A DNA stretch of 64,000 nucleotides from Oegoconia quadripuncta (Eukaryota > Arthropoda > Insecta > Lepidoptera > Autostichidae), in NCBI GenBank assembly GCA_949316235.1, contig OX438745.1:5027001-5091000 (forward strand), in the 5' to 3' direction. Shown piece by piece: positions 58,401-63,983 of this stretch. Position 1 is the first letter of the stretch. The number at the start of each line of letters is the position of its first letter. The translations under genes were made by a program, and so were the position numbers. The notes below the pieces were generated by a model, which did no database searches, had not been told where the DNA came from, and saw nothing but the letters and a program-made list of their open reading frames with translations.

Positions 58401-59130
58401 AAGTATAGACCATGGCTCATATTAATCTTGTTTTCGGAGGCTTTAATTAAGTTCCCACCAAAAAAACCAGTTCTGCCAAATACCATTATGTTAAATAATC
58501 TGTCCTAATATCTAATAAACAAGGCAATCCTTGAAAATTACCCAACACGACATCTACACACGACGTAGCGCTGGGAATGCGTCGACAGTGGGTACGCAAA
58601 AAACAGTAGCACCTGCTCTTTTATACTTATTTGAAATAACGAAAATCTTTTTTTGTGTTGTTACTTACATCAAGAAAAATACTTATATACAAAATATAGT
58701 TTATATTTCTTGTGAATATAGACGGTAATAGTAAAGTACGTCAGTGTTTTCAGTGGTGTTTTCTGACCTTCAGAATCATCTGGTTTTACACAAACAATAG
58801 TTTGTCATCGTGTTTTAACGAAAATTTCACTTACAATAGAGGAATTATAGCACCGGGACCGTTGCGAGAATATTCTCATCGCTACATATTCAGTGTAACA
58901 ATGAAATCAACGAGCAAAAGGTTAAAACTATCGGCGTATGTACAAAATAACCAAACACTTCACTCCAAGCTATAATCACAGTTAAACACTAACTAAAAAC
59001 CACACTAATTACAAGAACATTGCATTTACCGTCGGAGTTTGAACGATAAAACATCTTCGACTTATTGCGATTCCCAAATCCGATTTCGCCCTTGACTAGC
59101 GGGCGCAAAAAGTCACCACTTACCGGCCAT
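28341..59130 (-). CDS. tws: Protein phosphatase 2A regulatory subunit B55 (twins), complete, 11 coding exons
   Basis: Join on the - strand: 59130-59124, 53053-52899, 40379-40179, 39382-39246, 35755-35581, 34566-34503, 32100-31953, 31468-31390, 30901-30774, 29074-28945 and 28466-28341. All introns are GT-AG and the frame is unbroken: 449 aa plus TAG. The product is the WD40 beta-propeller B/B55 subunit, which binds the PP2A A-C core and directs it to substrates, notably Cdk1 sites at mitotic exit. Visible hallmarks: [11 protein letters not shown] near the N-terminus, [72 protein letters not shown] (holding the Asp known as D197 in human B-alpha, used in substrate binding), [17 protein letters not shown]...MTGSYN and the C-terminal [10 protein letters not shown]. 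Length agrees with the family (about 445 aa). The start codon lies in a 7-base coding exon (MA+G), as expected for the canonical MAGNG start. Confidence 0.97.
28945..29074 (-). CDS. tws: B55 exon 10: GC-rich, Ala/Arg-rich
   Basis: Acceptor TTCCGCAG and donor AAG|GTGACG. Residues 365-408: [20 protein letters not shown], then [20 protein letters not shown] and KRKK. The anchors RVFxR, TLEASRD and KRKK are conserved. Between them the sequence is unusually Ala/Arg/Gly-rich and about five residues longer than my recollection of the fly protein. Confidence 0.93.
29157..29385 (+). mobile_element. SINE family B, head-less
   Basis: Starts at TAGGTAGGGCATTTTAAATG and runs to GTCGTACATAAAAAAAAT. It sits 83 bases upstream of B55 exon 10 in intron 9, antisense to the gene. 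Confidence 0.82.
29617..29972. mobile_element. Harbinger-like non-autonomous DNA transposon, copy 1
   Basis: Terminal inverted repeats AGGTCTTAGCATACGTGACG / mirror at 29972, flanked by TAA (29614-29616) and TTA (29973-29975). Almost identical to the copy at 49059-49416. The inner reading frame on the + strand contains [20 protein letters not shown], which resembles the start of PIF/Harbinger transposases. A 3-bp TWA target site also fits that superfamily. About 356 bp. It lies in B55 intron 9, between exons 10 and 9. Confidence 0.75.
30605..30755. mobile_element. Interspersed repeat (GTCGCTTATGCGAACCCAGG)
   Basis: GC-richer block with GGGCTAGGAAGTCGCTTATG, GGTCGCCCCGGGGTTCTAGT and CTCGCCAACCCCTAGG. 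I recognise this as a repeated lepidopteran segment but cannot place its class. The GTATACCTC-GGGAGTTCCACATA-CTCGC-CCCCCAGG block at 39065-39125 is similar. B55 intron 9. Confidence 0.4.
30774..30901 (-). CDS. tws: B55 exon 9
   Basis: Acceptor TACTTCAG and donor AG|GTATAG. Residues 323-365: [43 protein letters not shown]. Near-identical to B55 of other insects. Confidence 0.97.
31390..31468 (-). CDS. tws: B55 exon 8 (short)
   Basis: Acceptor CTATTGCAG and donor CCA|GTGAGT. Residues 296-322: [20 protein letters not shown], then KPVETYP. The D-Y-L-x-[IL]-K-V-W-D-L WD signature is clear. Confidence 0.97.
31953..32100 (-). CDS. tws: B55 exon 7
   Basis: Acceptor TGTCGCAG and donor AG|GTGAGA. Residues 247-296: [38 protein letters not shown] and [11 protein letters not shown]. 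Highly conserved blade with the CDMR and [13 protein letters not shown] motifs. Confidence 0.98.
32480..32607. mobile_element. Fragment related to the CTTGAG MITE
   Basis: Ends TTATTAATACGAGCC and carries CTCAATCTTGAGAAC, as at 16590-16622. A weaker mirror is seen at the other side (TATTAATAATTGAGATTGAG). Lies in B55 intron 6. Confidence 0.45.
32655..33290 (-). mobile_element. tRNA-headed SINE, family C, split by a nested repeat
   Basis: Left part CTAGTCCCAAACTAAACAAA, ACTATGGATACTAGGTAACG to about 32735. It resumes at about 33151 with TATTTATATAAACATCCAGA to GCGGTATTCGAACCCGCAAC and CACCAATCGGTCGTC. The uninterrupted homologue lies at 60046-60290. The insert 32736-33150 is another repeat. 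Confidence 0.72.
32736..33150 (+). mobile_element. Retroelement end (CTACCGCTTCGGAAAGG family), nested copy
   Basis: ACTCAAGCATTTATTTCAAC, CTTACTACCGCTTCGGAAAG and CGGCGCAAGAAACCC are shared in order with 51460-51650. No coding frame. It interrupts the family C SINE. Confidence 0.65.
33704..34120. mobile_element. TA-flanked MITE (TTAGGTCC family), copy 1
   Basis: Left end TTAGGTCCTTACCTATGAAA and right end mirror (…AGGTAAAGGACCCAA) form inverted repeats of about 28 bases. TA lies at 33702-33703 and 34121-34122. The body is AT-rich without a coding frame. Homologous along its length to 54305-54705. TA duplication suggests a Tc1/mariner relative; no transposase is seen. It lies in B55 intron 6, between exons 7 and 6. 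Confidence 0.78.
34503..34566 (-). CDS. tws: B55 exon 6 (short)
   Basis: Too short for simple ORF detection; found by frame continuity. Acceptor TTGTTTCAG and donor G|GTAAGT. Residues 226-246: [20 protein letters not shown] plus K and the first base of Gly. The match to B55 is residue by residue. Confidence 0.96.
34607..34856 (-). mobile_element. SINE family A, near B55 exon 6
   Basis: Mirror copy: CACACAGCGCCATTTAGTTC ... GCGGGATTCGAATCCGCGAC ... CACTATACCAAACAGGTCGTC. Same sense as the B55 gene. Its 3' end lies about 40 bases from the exon 6 acceptor. Confidence 0.85.
35291..35547 (-). mobile_element. SINE family A, near B55 exon 5
   Basis: Mirror copy with a decayed box B (CCTCGAAACCGGAACC) and CACTACACTAAATAGGGCCG. 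Its head begins about 33 bases after the exon 5 donor. Same sense as the gene. Confidence 0.8.
35581..35755 (-). CDS. tws: B55 exon 5: substrate-groove blade
   Basis: Acceptor TCGGCAG and donor GAG|GTACAT. Residues 167-225: [57 protein letters not shown]. The SADDLRI acidic motif is part of the known substrate-binding surface. Confidence 0.98.
36010..36190 (-). mobile_element. SINE family A, internally deleted
   Basis: ACCATCTAGTACCACACTAA and CAGATGGTTGATATACTATA are present, but the box B part between 'CCATAACTCG' and 'TAACTTTTTGGTAT' is lost. B55 intron 4. Confidence 0.7.
36330..36545. mobile_element. Interspersed repeat (CGTTTCAAYGGCGATGGGCTC)
   Basis: Shares the GGGATT...AGACTT.CACGTTTCAA.GGCGATGGGCTCA order and later GATTTCTCTGACCACCCT-like segments with 50865-51310. 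The class is unknown; it may be a LINE 3' end. Confidence 0.45.
37195..37500 (-). mobile_element. SINE family B, full length
   Basis: T-run, GAACTCAGTCACACCTGATG ... CTATATATCTCTGACAACCG ... GGGATCGAACCCGCGACCTC ... CATTGAGCCATGGAGGTGG. B55 intron 4. Confidence 0.85.
38315..38855 (+). mobile_element. CR1-like LINE 3' end, copy 1
   Basis: The + strand frame 38388-38666 codes [20 protein letters not shown], then [20 protein letters not shown] and LNDKQAW-stop: the C-terminal end of CR1/jockey-class ORF2. A non-coding 3' tail follows. Near-identical, in opposite orientation, to 41455-42020. B55 intron 4. Confidence 0.8.
39246..39382 (-). CDS. tws: B55 exon 4: variable loop
   Basis: Acceptor TTTCATAAG (AAG rather than CAG) and donor AG|GTTAGT. 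Residues 122-167: [37 protein letters not shown] and a split Arg. The VSERDK and VEASPR ends are conserved; the middle is the usual variable insert. GC-rich relative to its flanks. Confidence 0.95.
39507..39754 (-). mobile_element. SINE family A
   Basis: CAGCGCCATCTAGTTCCACA ... GCGACCTTTTGGTATAGCAG ... ACCAAACAGGTCGAC. B55 intron 3, 125 bases upstream of exon 4. Confidence 0.83.
40179..40379 (-). CDS. tws: B55 exon 3: A-subunit-binding hairpin and blade 2
   Basis: Acceptor TTCCGCAG and donor AAG|GTGAGT. Residues 55-121 run from [18 protein letters not shown] through [20 protein letters not shown] to [13 protein letters not shown]. The [19 protein letters not shown] stretch is the hairpin known to contact the PP2A scaffold. 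Confidence 0.97.
41455..42020 (-). mobile_element. CR1-like LINE 3' end, copy 2 (inverted)
   Basis: Mirror of 38315-38855 over about 500 bases, with few differences by eye (shared GATAAGCAAGCATGGA, GTTGCTCTTTTAAACAG, CTTGAAAACGTCACTATTAA). 5' truncated. B55 intron 2, so B55 exons 3 and 4 lie between the two copies. Confidence 0.8.
42370..42640 (-). mobile_element. Probable LINE 3' ends with TTTA tails
   Basis: A TTTATTTATTTATTTA run at 42380 and TTCTTTATTGCACAATAAAT near 42525 look like reversed retroelement tails. The bodies are not recognisable. Confidence 0.35.
43002..44294 (+). mobile_element. mariner element with terminal inverted repeats and TA target sites
   Basis: Left end (TA)CGAGGGCGGTCCCATAA from 43002 and right end TTTTGGGACCACCCTCG(TA) to 44294 are inverted repeats of about 28 bases with few mismatches. 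TA lies at both borders. Between them is a mariner transposase gene in two frames (43183-43836 and 43838-44227). The length of about 1.29 kb is normal for mariner. It lies in intron 2 of the B55 gene in antisense orientation. Confidence 0.93.
43183..44227 (+). pseudogene. mariner transposase, disrupted by a frameshift
   Basis: The first part (43183-43836, 217 aa) holds the N-terminal paired helix-turn-helix DNA-binding region ([17 protein letters not shown]), the WVPRLLT linker and the first catalytic Asp in [13 protein letters not shown]. The second part, in another frame to TAA at 44227, holds the second catalytic Asp ([12 protein letters not shown]) and the third ([20 protein letters not shown]), with 34 residues between them: the D,D34D signature of mariner. 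At about 43831-43837 a loss of roughly five bases creates the frame change and an early TAA. Both halves are otherwise intact, so inactivation looks recent. Confidence 0.93.
44553..44624. repeat. Perfect hairpin, 34-bp arms, 4-base loop
   Basis: ACGAATTCAACTTCAACTTT... is followed, after the loop ATTA (44587-44590), by its complement. I checked many of the pairs and found no mismatch. It lies 260 bases after the mariner element, in B55 intron 2, next to phrases GTCAAAACGTACAAATG (44660-44690). Confidence 0.9.
45535..46080 (-). mobile_element. 5S rRNA-derived SINE (family D), split by a nested SINE
   Basis: On the - strand it reads GACGAAGTTAAGCAATGACT, then GGCGCGGCCGGTCTTCGGAC and GGGTGAGAAC, even closer to 5S rRNA than 14395-14745. 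The body is interrupted at 45660-45872 by a family B SINE and resumes to GGAGGTTGTGCCCCAACAAT and GGCTGTTGATGATG. Confidence 0.75.
45660..45872 (-). mobile_element. SINE family B nested in a 5S-derived SINE
   Basis: T-run, GTGCACCACGGGTTGATACC ... GATGAGGTCGAAGGTGGAAG ... AGATGGTGGTAGCTAGCCAG. The tRNA head is absent (5' truncation). It interrupts the 5S-derived element between GTGGCCACTT and CAGTCAGTG. Confidence 0.82.
47276..47546 (-). mobile_element. SINE family A
   Basis: CACAGCGCCATCTAGTTCCA ... CTAGCGGGATTCGAACCCGA ... CACACCAAACAGGTCGTC. B55 intron 2. Confidence 0.85.
47750..47905. repeat. Foldback with GGGTGGCGATTCACACCAC arms
   Basis: GGTGGCGATTCACACCAC near 47760 mirrors GTGGTGTGAATCGCCACC near 47842. 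GCGCAACGACCCATTCAA near 47800 matches the mirror of TTGAATGGGTCGATTCGC near 47866-47884. Phrase-built palindrome, non-coding, B55 intron 2. Confidence 0.55.
48240..48415 (-). mobile_element. Non-LTR retroelement 3'-end fragment
   Basis: On the - strand the translation [20 protein letters not shown], then [12 protein letters not shown], resembles the end of LINE ORF2 (endonuclease-RT class). A CATCATCAT run lies at its 3' edge. B55 intron 2. Confidence 0.5.
49059..49416. mobile_element. Harbinger-like non-autonomous DNA transposon, copy 2
   Basis: Same element as 29617-29972 with only a few substitutions and small indels. Here the 3-bp duplication is perfect: TAA at 49056-49058 and at 49417-49419. 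It lies in B55 intron 2. Confidence 0.78.
49436..49704 (+). mobile_element. SINE family A, intact head
   Basis: GACGACCTGCTTGGTGTAGT, GGTCGCGGGTTCGAATCCCG, ATCAACCATATGGTGTCTGT and the tail AAAGATATTTATTTATT. It lies 17 bases after the Harbinger-like copy 2. Confidence 0.88.
49872..50170 (+). mobile_element. SINE family B
   Basis: AGTTTCGGAGGTCGCGGGTT, CGATCCCCAACGGGGTAC, the shared body, tail CCGTTGTGCATAAAAAAAAG. B55 intron 2. Confidence 0.85.
50330..50412 (-). mobile_element. SINE family B, tRNA head only
   Basis: ACCCCGCTGGTAATCAAACC, CGCTACCTC and CATTGAGCCACGGAGGTGG: reversed head without body. Confidence 0.6.
50865..51310. mobile_element. Interspersed repeat (CTTCCCGTGGGTATCGTAAA)
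   Basis: CCATCTCTTCCCGTGGGTAT, AAAAGGCGACTAAGGGATT and TTTCAACGGCGATGGGCTCA; the second half has TGATATCTCTGACAACCCCG. Matches 36330-36545, and its beginning resembles 895-950. B55 intron 2. Confidence 0.5.
51460..51650 (+). mobile_element. Retroelement end (CTACCGCTTCGGAAAGG family)
   Basis: CTTCAAGCATTTATTTCAAA, AAGCTACTACCGCTTCGGAA and AGCGGCGCAAGAAACCCACA. Same order as 32736-32940; probably a LINE 3' region. B55 intron 2. Confidence 0.65.
52545..52765 (-). mobile_element. RTE-like retrotransposon, 3'-end fragment
   Basis: Contains CATCAACATATCAGCCGTCC, ACTGTTGGGCCCCC and the region equivalent to the W-R-P and R-W-x-D motifs on the - strand. Degenerate. Ends about 135 bases from B55 exon 2, on its intron 2 side. 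Confidence 0.55.
52899..53053 (-). CDS. tws: B55 exon 2: N-terminus and propeller blade 1
   Basis: Acceptor CTGTTCCAG and donor CAG|GTGAGT. Residues 3-54: [35 protein letters not shown] and [10 protein letters not shown]. Near-identical to B55 proteins of other animals. Phase 1 at the start and phase 0 at the end. Confidence 0.97.
54305..54705. mobile_element. TA-flanked MITE (TTAGGTCC family), copy 2
   Basis: Same family and orientation as 33704-34120, with TA at 54303-54304 and 54706-54707. Lies in B55 intron 1. A short further fragment of the same end (ATTAGGTCCTTACCTATGAA) occurs at about 9127-9146. Confidence 0.78.
54720..59100. other. B55 intron 1: nothing recognised
   Basis: AT-rich intron. 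Short frames at 56364-56564, 57355-57561 and 57723-57995 lack recognisable domains. No repeat was named except the small tandem duplication at 57949. Confidence 0.5.
57949..57992. repeat. Short tandem duplication
   Basis: ATAGCAGAGTATTGTACCCTGC-type unit of about 24 bases, present twice in a row. Minor. Confidence 0.5.
59124..59130 (-). CDS. tws: B55 canonical first coding exon (MA + first base of Gly)
   Basis: ATGGCCG followed by the donor GTAAGTGG. Joined to 53053 it reads M-A-G-N-G-G-E, the N-terminus known for B55 subunits. The coding part is only seven bases. The 5' UTR limit upstream (higher coordinates) was not determined. Confidence 0.85.
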
Positions 59131-60045
59131 GACAAAGCCCAGCACAAAAACTTTAAGAAGTTCGATAGTTTTAGTACACAATCACTTCAATGTTTTGCTA
59201 AAACATCACACACAATTCCCGATGAAAATAGATTAGAATCATTTCAACATTACATTGGTAAAAAGCAATGGCGGTGAGAAATACATACAACAAATTACTG
59301 CAGAACTCGGTGTTGCCATATAGACTAATCAAAATCTACATATAAACCATTACCACATTTACCACCAAATTTTCCGATAGCAACAGAAAAGAAAGAAAAA
59401 TAATTTTATATAGTTTCAATAGATGGCTCTGGTGGAACTTAAAATATAAGATAATTTGCACCTTTTCTACCACTATTCTACGGTTTCTACTGAATAATTG
59501 TAGCCGTTAAATCTGGTTTTCGCGGCTAACTTCTTATTATTACTATACAAGAGACAATGAAACAATAGTAATACTATTTATCCCCAAAGCCTGCAATCAC
59601 AATTTCCTTGAGCAATATAAGGATTGCCCCAGCGACGGTAATATCAATCATATTGTCTCTCCTCCTATTGTGTGCGAACTGTCAGCTGTTTTAAGAAACT
59701 GCTTTACTATTTTTTTTTTGCGTGTTTTCTGCTCTTCGCACCTAACCTAACCTAACCATGGAATAAGTTTAATTAATATCAACGATGTATATGCTATGAT
59801 GTATATAAAAGATGCTAGATGAGCTAAATTAAGATAAATTAAACATTTTTTTTGCCAAACTTTAAACTAACTGTTATGTGATTGCTATTCTCGTCAAGGT
59901 GGCCATTTAGCCAGTGTTTGAACATATACCCAAAGAGGTACTCACTCAGCAAAATGTTGTCGGAAATTGTATGTCAGGACCTTTGCATGTATTTATACTG
60001 TTCAAATACTGTAACATTTAAATGTGGTATATTTTTGTAATGTTT

Positions 60046-60290
60046 TTTTTATGAATATCTCGGATACTTCCTTCCATCTATCATCCAGTCCCAAACTAAG
60101 CAAAGCTTGTGCTCTGGATACTAGAAAACGGATAAACATACAAAAATAATTATATAAACATTCATGACTCGGGATAAATATTCGTATTCATCACACAAAC
60201 ATTTACCCTTCGCAGGATTCGAACCCACAACCATTGGTTTCGCAGACAGGGTAGTGACCCTGACACCCTCATGTAACCAACTTTATCAGG
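60046..60290 (-). mobile_element. tRNA-headed SINE, family C
   Basis: ATCCAGTCCCAAACTAAGCA, GGATACTAGAAAACGGATAA, CGCAGGATTCGAACCCACAA (reversed box B), then GGTTTCGCAGACAGGGTAGT. Complete relative of the split copy at 32655-33290. Confidence 0.75.
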
Positions 60291-60524
60291 AAACATATCC
60301 GAACGAACATAGCTAATTGCCGCTATAATCTCTCTCCATCTCTCGACAGATGTTTATGTCAGATTTTCGAACTATTAGACTTTATAACTATTACGAGATA
60401 CGAGTATTATGGGCATGTAGATAAATTGAACCTTTCAACAATGTGTAGAATTGTAACTGCAGTGCCCTAACCGGATTTATATGTGAATAGATATTATATT
60501 ATTTTAATACCTTTTGTAACCATC

Positions 60525-60645
60525 ATCATCATATCAGTTGAAAACGTCCACTGCTGGACAAAGGCCTCCCCCAAAGATCTCCATAACGATAGGTCCTGCG
60601 CTGCTCGCATCCAGCGGCATCCATAAACCATATGAGGCAATCAAT
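60525..60645 (-). mobile_element. RTE-like retrotransposon, 3' end
   Basis: CATCATCATCATATCAGTTG, then CCACTGCTGGACAAAGGCCT and CCCCCAAAGATCTCC: the reversed end of RTE ORF2 (stop-tail ATGATG, AFVQQW-like motif). 5' truncated. Confidence 0.72.
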
Positions 60646-61455
60646 AATATGACATGACATTTTATGAACGTTTCGTCAAAATAATTATTCGACGAGTGTT
60701 TAAGAGAAAATGTTAAGCCAAATTAAATTTGTAATATGTTTTTGTTCCTTATTAATCAAAAAAGTTTCGTTTGCTTGTTAATCGAAAATAATATGCTTAT
60801 TATAAGGTAAGCGTTATGTATAGCAAAAGAGAAGTGGATATTCATTTACATGCTAAGAGTTGGTTAGTACAAATTAGCTTTATCGATGACGATATGATAA
60901 AACAATACGTTATCAGTACTTTTAAGACATATCAGAGTTAAAGTTAACAGAAACCTACAAATTGAAATTAGTTTGTATTTTCCTGGCAACACTAGCGATA
61001 TAAATGTCAAAAGATGACGTTTGTGTAGTAAAACAGTTCGACAAAAGCGCGCATTTAATTTAAGATTGTGCTGCCATCTTGTATCAATTATTTAAACTTT
61101 TTACTGTTTTACTAACTCAGTTGCCAGTCTTGTAAATACAAATTCATTACAATATTAGTTTATCACCAGATGGCGTCGATAATAAGATTTCAAATTCAGG
61201 GTCACAAACATTATTATAGAATTATGTTATGTACGACTATTTTGTCTTAAATGTCGTCACCGATCTCTACGTCAGTGACTTCCGGTTACATTATACCAGT
61301 AATTTTCAAACTGACAATTGACATTTCCATTCCGCGCTTGTCATTGAGCTTGTTCATTTATATGTGTCAAGTTCAAAAATTATTTTAGAGTATTATCGAG
61401 TCTTTTGGCGAATAATTAAATTGTTGAAAGCTGTATTACTAAATAGTCTATCAAG

Positions 61456-61479
61456 ATGAGTATGGATATGTTTTCTTCG
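61456..61479 (+). CDS. Possible first coding exon of an unidentified + strand gene
   Basis: ATG at 61456 follows an in-frame TAG (61444). It codes MSMDMFSS and meets a consensus donor TCG|GTAAGT. A partial exon at 63984-64000 after GATTACAG would continue in phase 0 as VYLGV. Only eight codons are visible here, so this could be chance. The product was not recognised. It lies inside the long first intron of the putative extended B55 transcript, on the opposite strand. Confidence 0.35.
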
Positions 61480-61557
61480 GTAAGTAACAGTAGGACGAAA
61501 CTGGTTTCTTCGGGAATTAATGCAAACAGGAAAACTTTTATCGACGTTGTACTATAA

Positions 61558-61706
61558 GGCCCGTATTGCAGAATGTCACTCTAGCAGAGATCTACGCTTG
61601 AGGATAGTTAAAAAGGTACAGCTTTACCTAACTTGTATAGCGGCATCTCTTTCTAACTATGCTCAAGCGCAGATTTACGCTTGAGCAACATTCTGAAACA
61701 CGGGAC
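61558..61706. mobile_element. Foldback MITE, family GGCCCGTATT, copy 3
   Basis: From GGCCCGTATTGCAGAATGTC to AACATTCTGAAACACGGGAC, with the same inner CTCAAGC motifs as 11776-11911. Non-coding. Lies between the canonical and alternative B55 first exons. Confidence 0.7.
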
Positions 61707-61936
61707 TTAGTGTACTCATTAGAAGTTTAGTTTAGGTTTACAGATGTGGAATGGAAGACGAATTACGTTAAATGTCGAACTTGACCTTGGACAAGTCATA
61801 AAACACGTAGGCGAAAGCAAACACGCGCGGTACACTCTACAACGCACGCTTTGGGTTCTATACCCAAAAGGTAAAAACGTCAGGTACCTAATGGTAGACT
61901 TTCCATCCGTATGAAGCATTTATTGGCATGCATGAA

Positions 61937-61996
61937 GTGTTTGGGGTAGGTAATGAAGGCGGATTTATATCCGCCTTCATTACCTACCCCAAACAC
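61937..61996. repeat. Perfect hairpin, 28-bp arms, 4-base loop
   Basis: GTGTTTGGGGTAGGTAATGA... pairs with its complement ending ...CCCCAAACAC, around the loop TTAT (61965-61968). No mismatch was seen. Lies between the two putative B55 first exons. Confidence 0.9.
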
Positions 61997-62345
61997 CCAG
62001 GCCATAACTACACCATTAGGTGTACTACAGCTTGACCGAAAATAGTAGAAAAACTGATATTAGATATGTACCTACTTAGGTGAATTCGAGTAGATAATAT
62101 ATTATATAAAGCGTTTACAAACCTCTGTCCCATTGACCTTGCTTCTTACACACCCTATTTCTTTCTTTAATTAGTCTGGTTTCCAAAGTAGCAATAGAAT
62201 CACGTAGGGCGCCGTCTACCTTCAGTAGGCGCCGTGTCGAGTACCACTCTTGATCCTAGCATACAGGAGCCACAGTGGGTGGAGTCACACGTAATATGAC
62301 ATATCAGTCAGATAACAAAAACGAAAAAAATTATCAAATTCATAC

Positions 62346-62487
62346 CGTTTTTATTTCCGTGGTCAAAAATGACACTCAGCTTTTGCAAGCTGTTCTGCCT
62401 GGCTTCCGCGAAGAGTCGCCTCTTGGTCTTAGGTGATGACTGCGTCGCCAGCGGTGACACTACCATTGTGGTGGTGGTGGTAGCCAT
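62346..62487 (-). CDS. tws: Candidate alternative first coding exon of B55 (47-aa N-terminal extension)
   Basis: ATG at 62487-62485 with an in-frame TGA four codons upstream, and the donor G|GTATGA after 62346. It codes 47 residues and leaves one base, the same phase as the canonical exon at 59124, so joining to 53053 gives ...[15 protein letters not shown] and a 494-aa protein. The segment starts with a Thr run (MATTTTTMVV), then SPLATQSSPKTKRRLF and EARQNSLQKLSVIF: Ser/Thr-rich, with a basic patch and an R-x-L-F motif. A separate upstream reading frame (ATG 62644) overlaps the start. Alternative B55 N-termini are known in animals. That this exon belongs to tws is inference from strand, phase and position. 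Confidence 0.6.
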
Positions 62488-62734
62488 CCTCTTTCACCAT
62501 CACCCGACTCGCTGTTGAAAAAAAAAACCAAAAATGTAGTTTAAAATATTGAATGGTAACTCTTAAACTACAGTGCCTACTTTTTTCTGTCAAAAAAAAG
62601 TCAAAAAACTGTGCTGTGTGAACTCTAGCATCACGCAGGTGCATATTTAAAATTAGAATCGATGTTTTTTTTATGATTAACTCGATACGCGTTTGACCAC
62701 ATTTACTATTTATGTATTTATTACGAAGATTTCG

Positions 62735-62880
62735 AACTTTAATAATAATAATAAATGTATCTTTATTTGTTCTTCACAAACTCACGCTTAGAGAAATGTA
62801 CAGGATAACAGTGTTACTTAAGTCTAGTAGGGAAGTAGTTATTTAACATTGAACTCGTAGATAGGTTCTTATAAGCCATG
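62735..62880 (-). mobile_element. Probable LINE 3' end with AAT tail
   Basis: AATAATAATAATAAATGTAT, then CTTTATTTGTTCTTCACAAA, similar in kind to other lepidopteran LINE tails. Tentative. Confidence 0.3.
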
Positions 62881-63406
62881 TAGCCATGTTTTCAGTTAAG
62901 CCGTTTCAAAGATTTAGCTTTTAGCACAATTTGGTCTATCCGGACTTTTTTGTTCCCCGTGTATGTTATTGCATAGAAAGCCAAACATTCCATCTTCGCG
63001 GACAAAGTTGTCTGATCTGATTTTTTTTTATCCGGCCTACAAAGAGTCCGTTGTCTGCGCCGCCCCTTTTCACAAAGACTTCACAAATAACATGCTTGTT
63101 TTTGAAGAACTTTCTATGTGACTGGTGGTTTGATGGTTTGCGCTCGCCAAGAACAAAAACGACTGGAAACAGATTATAGGCCTTTGCCCGGCAGCGGGAC
63201 ACTATGGGCTCCTAATAATAATTTATGTGACTTGTATATTTCGGTGGCACTATTTATGCACAGTTTTTTGGGTTGTAACTTATAACCGTAGGTAAAAGTA
63301 GTATCTGCGTATGAGAATGAGGATTCCAGCAACACGTGACGCCAGAATGGTGTTCACTTAAAATATTGAACAAATTTTAAACTGCAGCAGCACTATTTTT
63401 TCCTTT

Positions 63407-63682
63407 GGGCACTATTTACGTATACATTTGAGCACTATTTACGTATACATTTGGGCACTATTTACGTATACATTTGGGCACTATTGACGTATACATTTGG
63501 GCACTATTGACGTATACATTTGGGCACTATTGACGTATACATTTGGGCACTATTGACGTATACATTTGGGCACTATTGACGTATACATTTGGGCACTATT
63601 GACGTATACATTTGGGCACTATTGACGTATACATTTGGGCACTGTTTACGTATACATTTGGGTACGACTTACGTAAAAATTA
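63407..63682. repeat. 23-bp minisatellite, 11 units plus a degenerate one
   Basis: Unit GGGCACTATTGACGTATACA+TTT repeats every 23 bases from 63407 to 63659. The outer units carry TTTACG instead of TTGACG. The 23-base period is not a multiple of three, so reading frames across it are not meaningful. Confidence 0.95.
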
Positions 63683-63983
63683 TTGAATATTATAATTTTT
63701 CGGGAGCGTATTTGTCACAACATTTTTTCAAAAATACACAAGTTTTGGCAACCCTACGCTTACGCTTCCCTCCCCACAAATCTTAAACTATACCGTTTTA
63801 GAATATGCATTAAGAGGACAAGTTTTTAAAAATAATGGCAGCAGGGTTTCCATACGTTTTTTTACACCAGGCGAGTTTAAACTTAAAAAAAAAATCAGAA
63901 ACACAATGTTCACATTTTAAGACTTTTTATAAAAAAAAAACGACCTTATGTATTCTAAAACTGTAACACACATCTGATTACAG

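Noticed and set aside
63589..63786. 65-aa + strand open frame
   Set aside because: Translation of the 23-bp minisatellite in changing frames; no protein signal.
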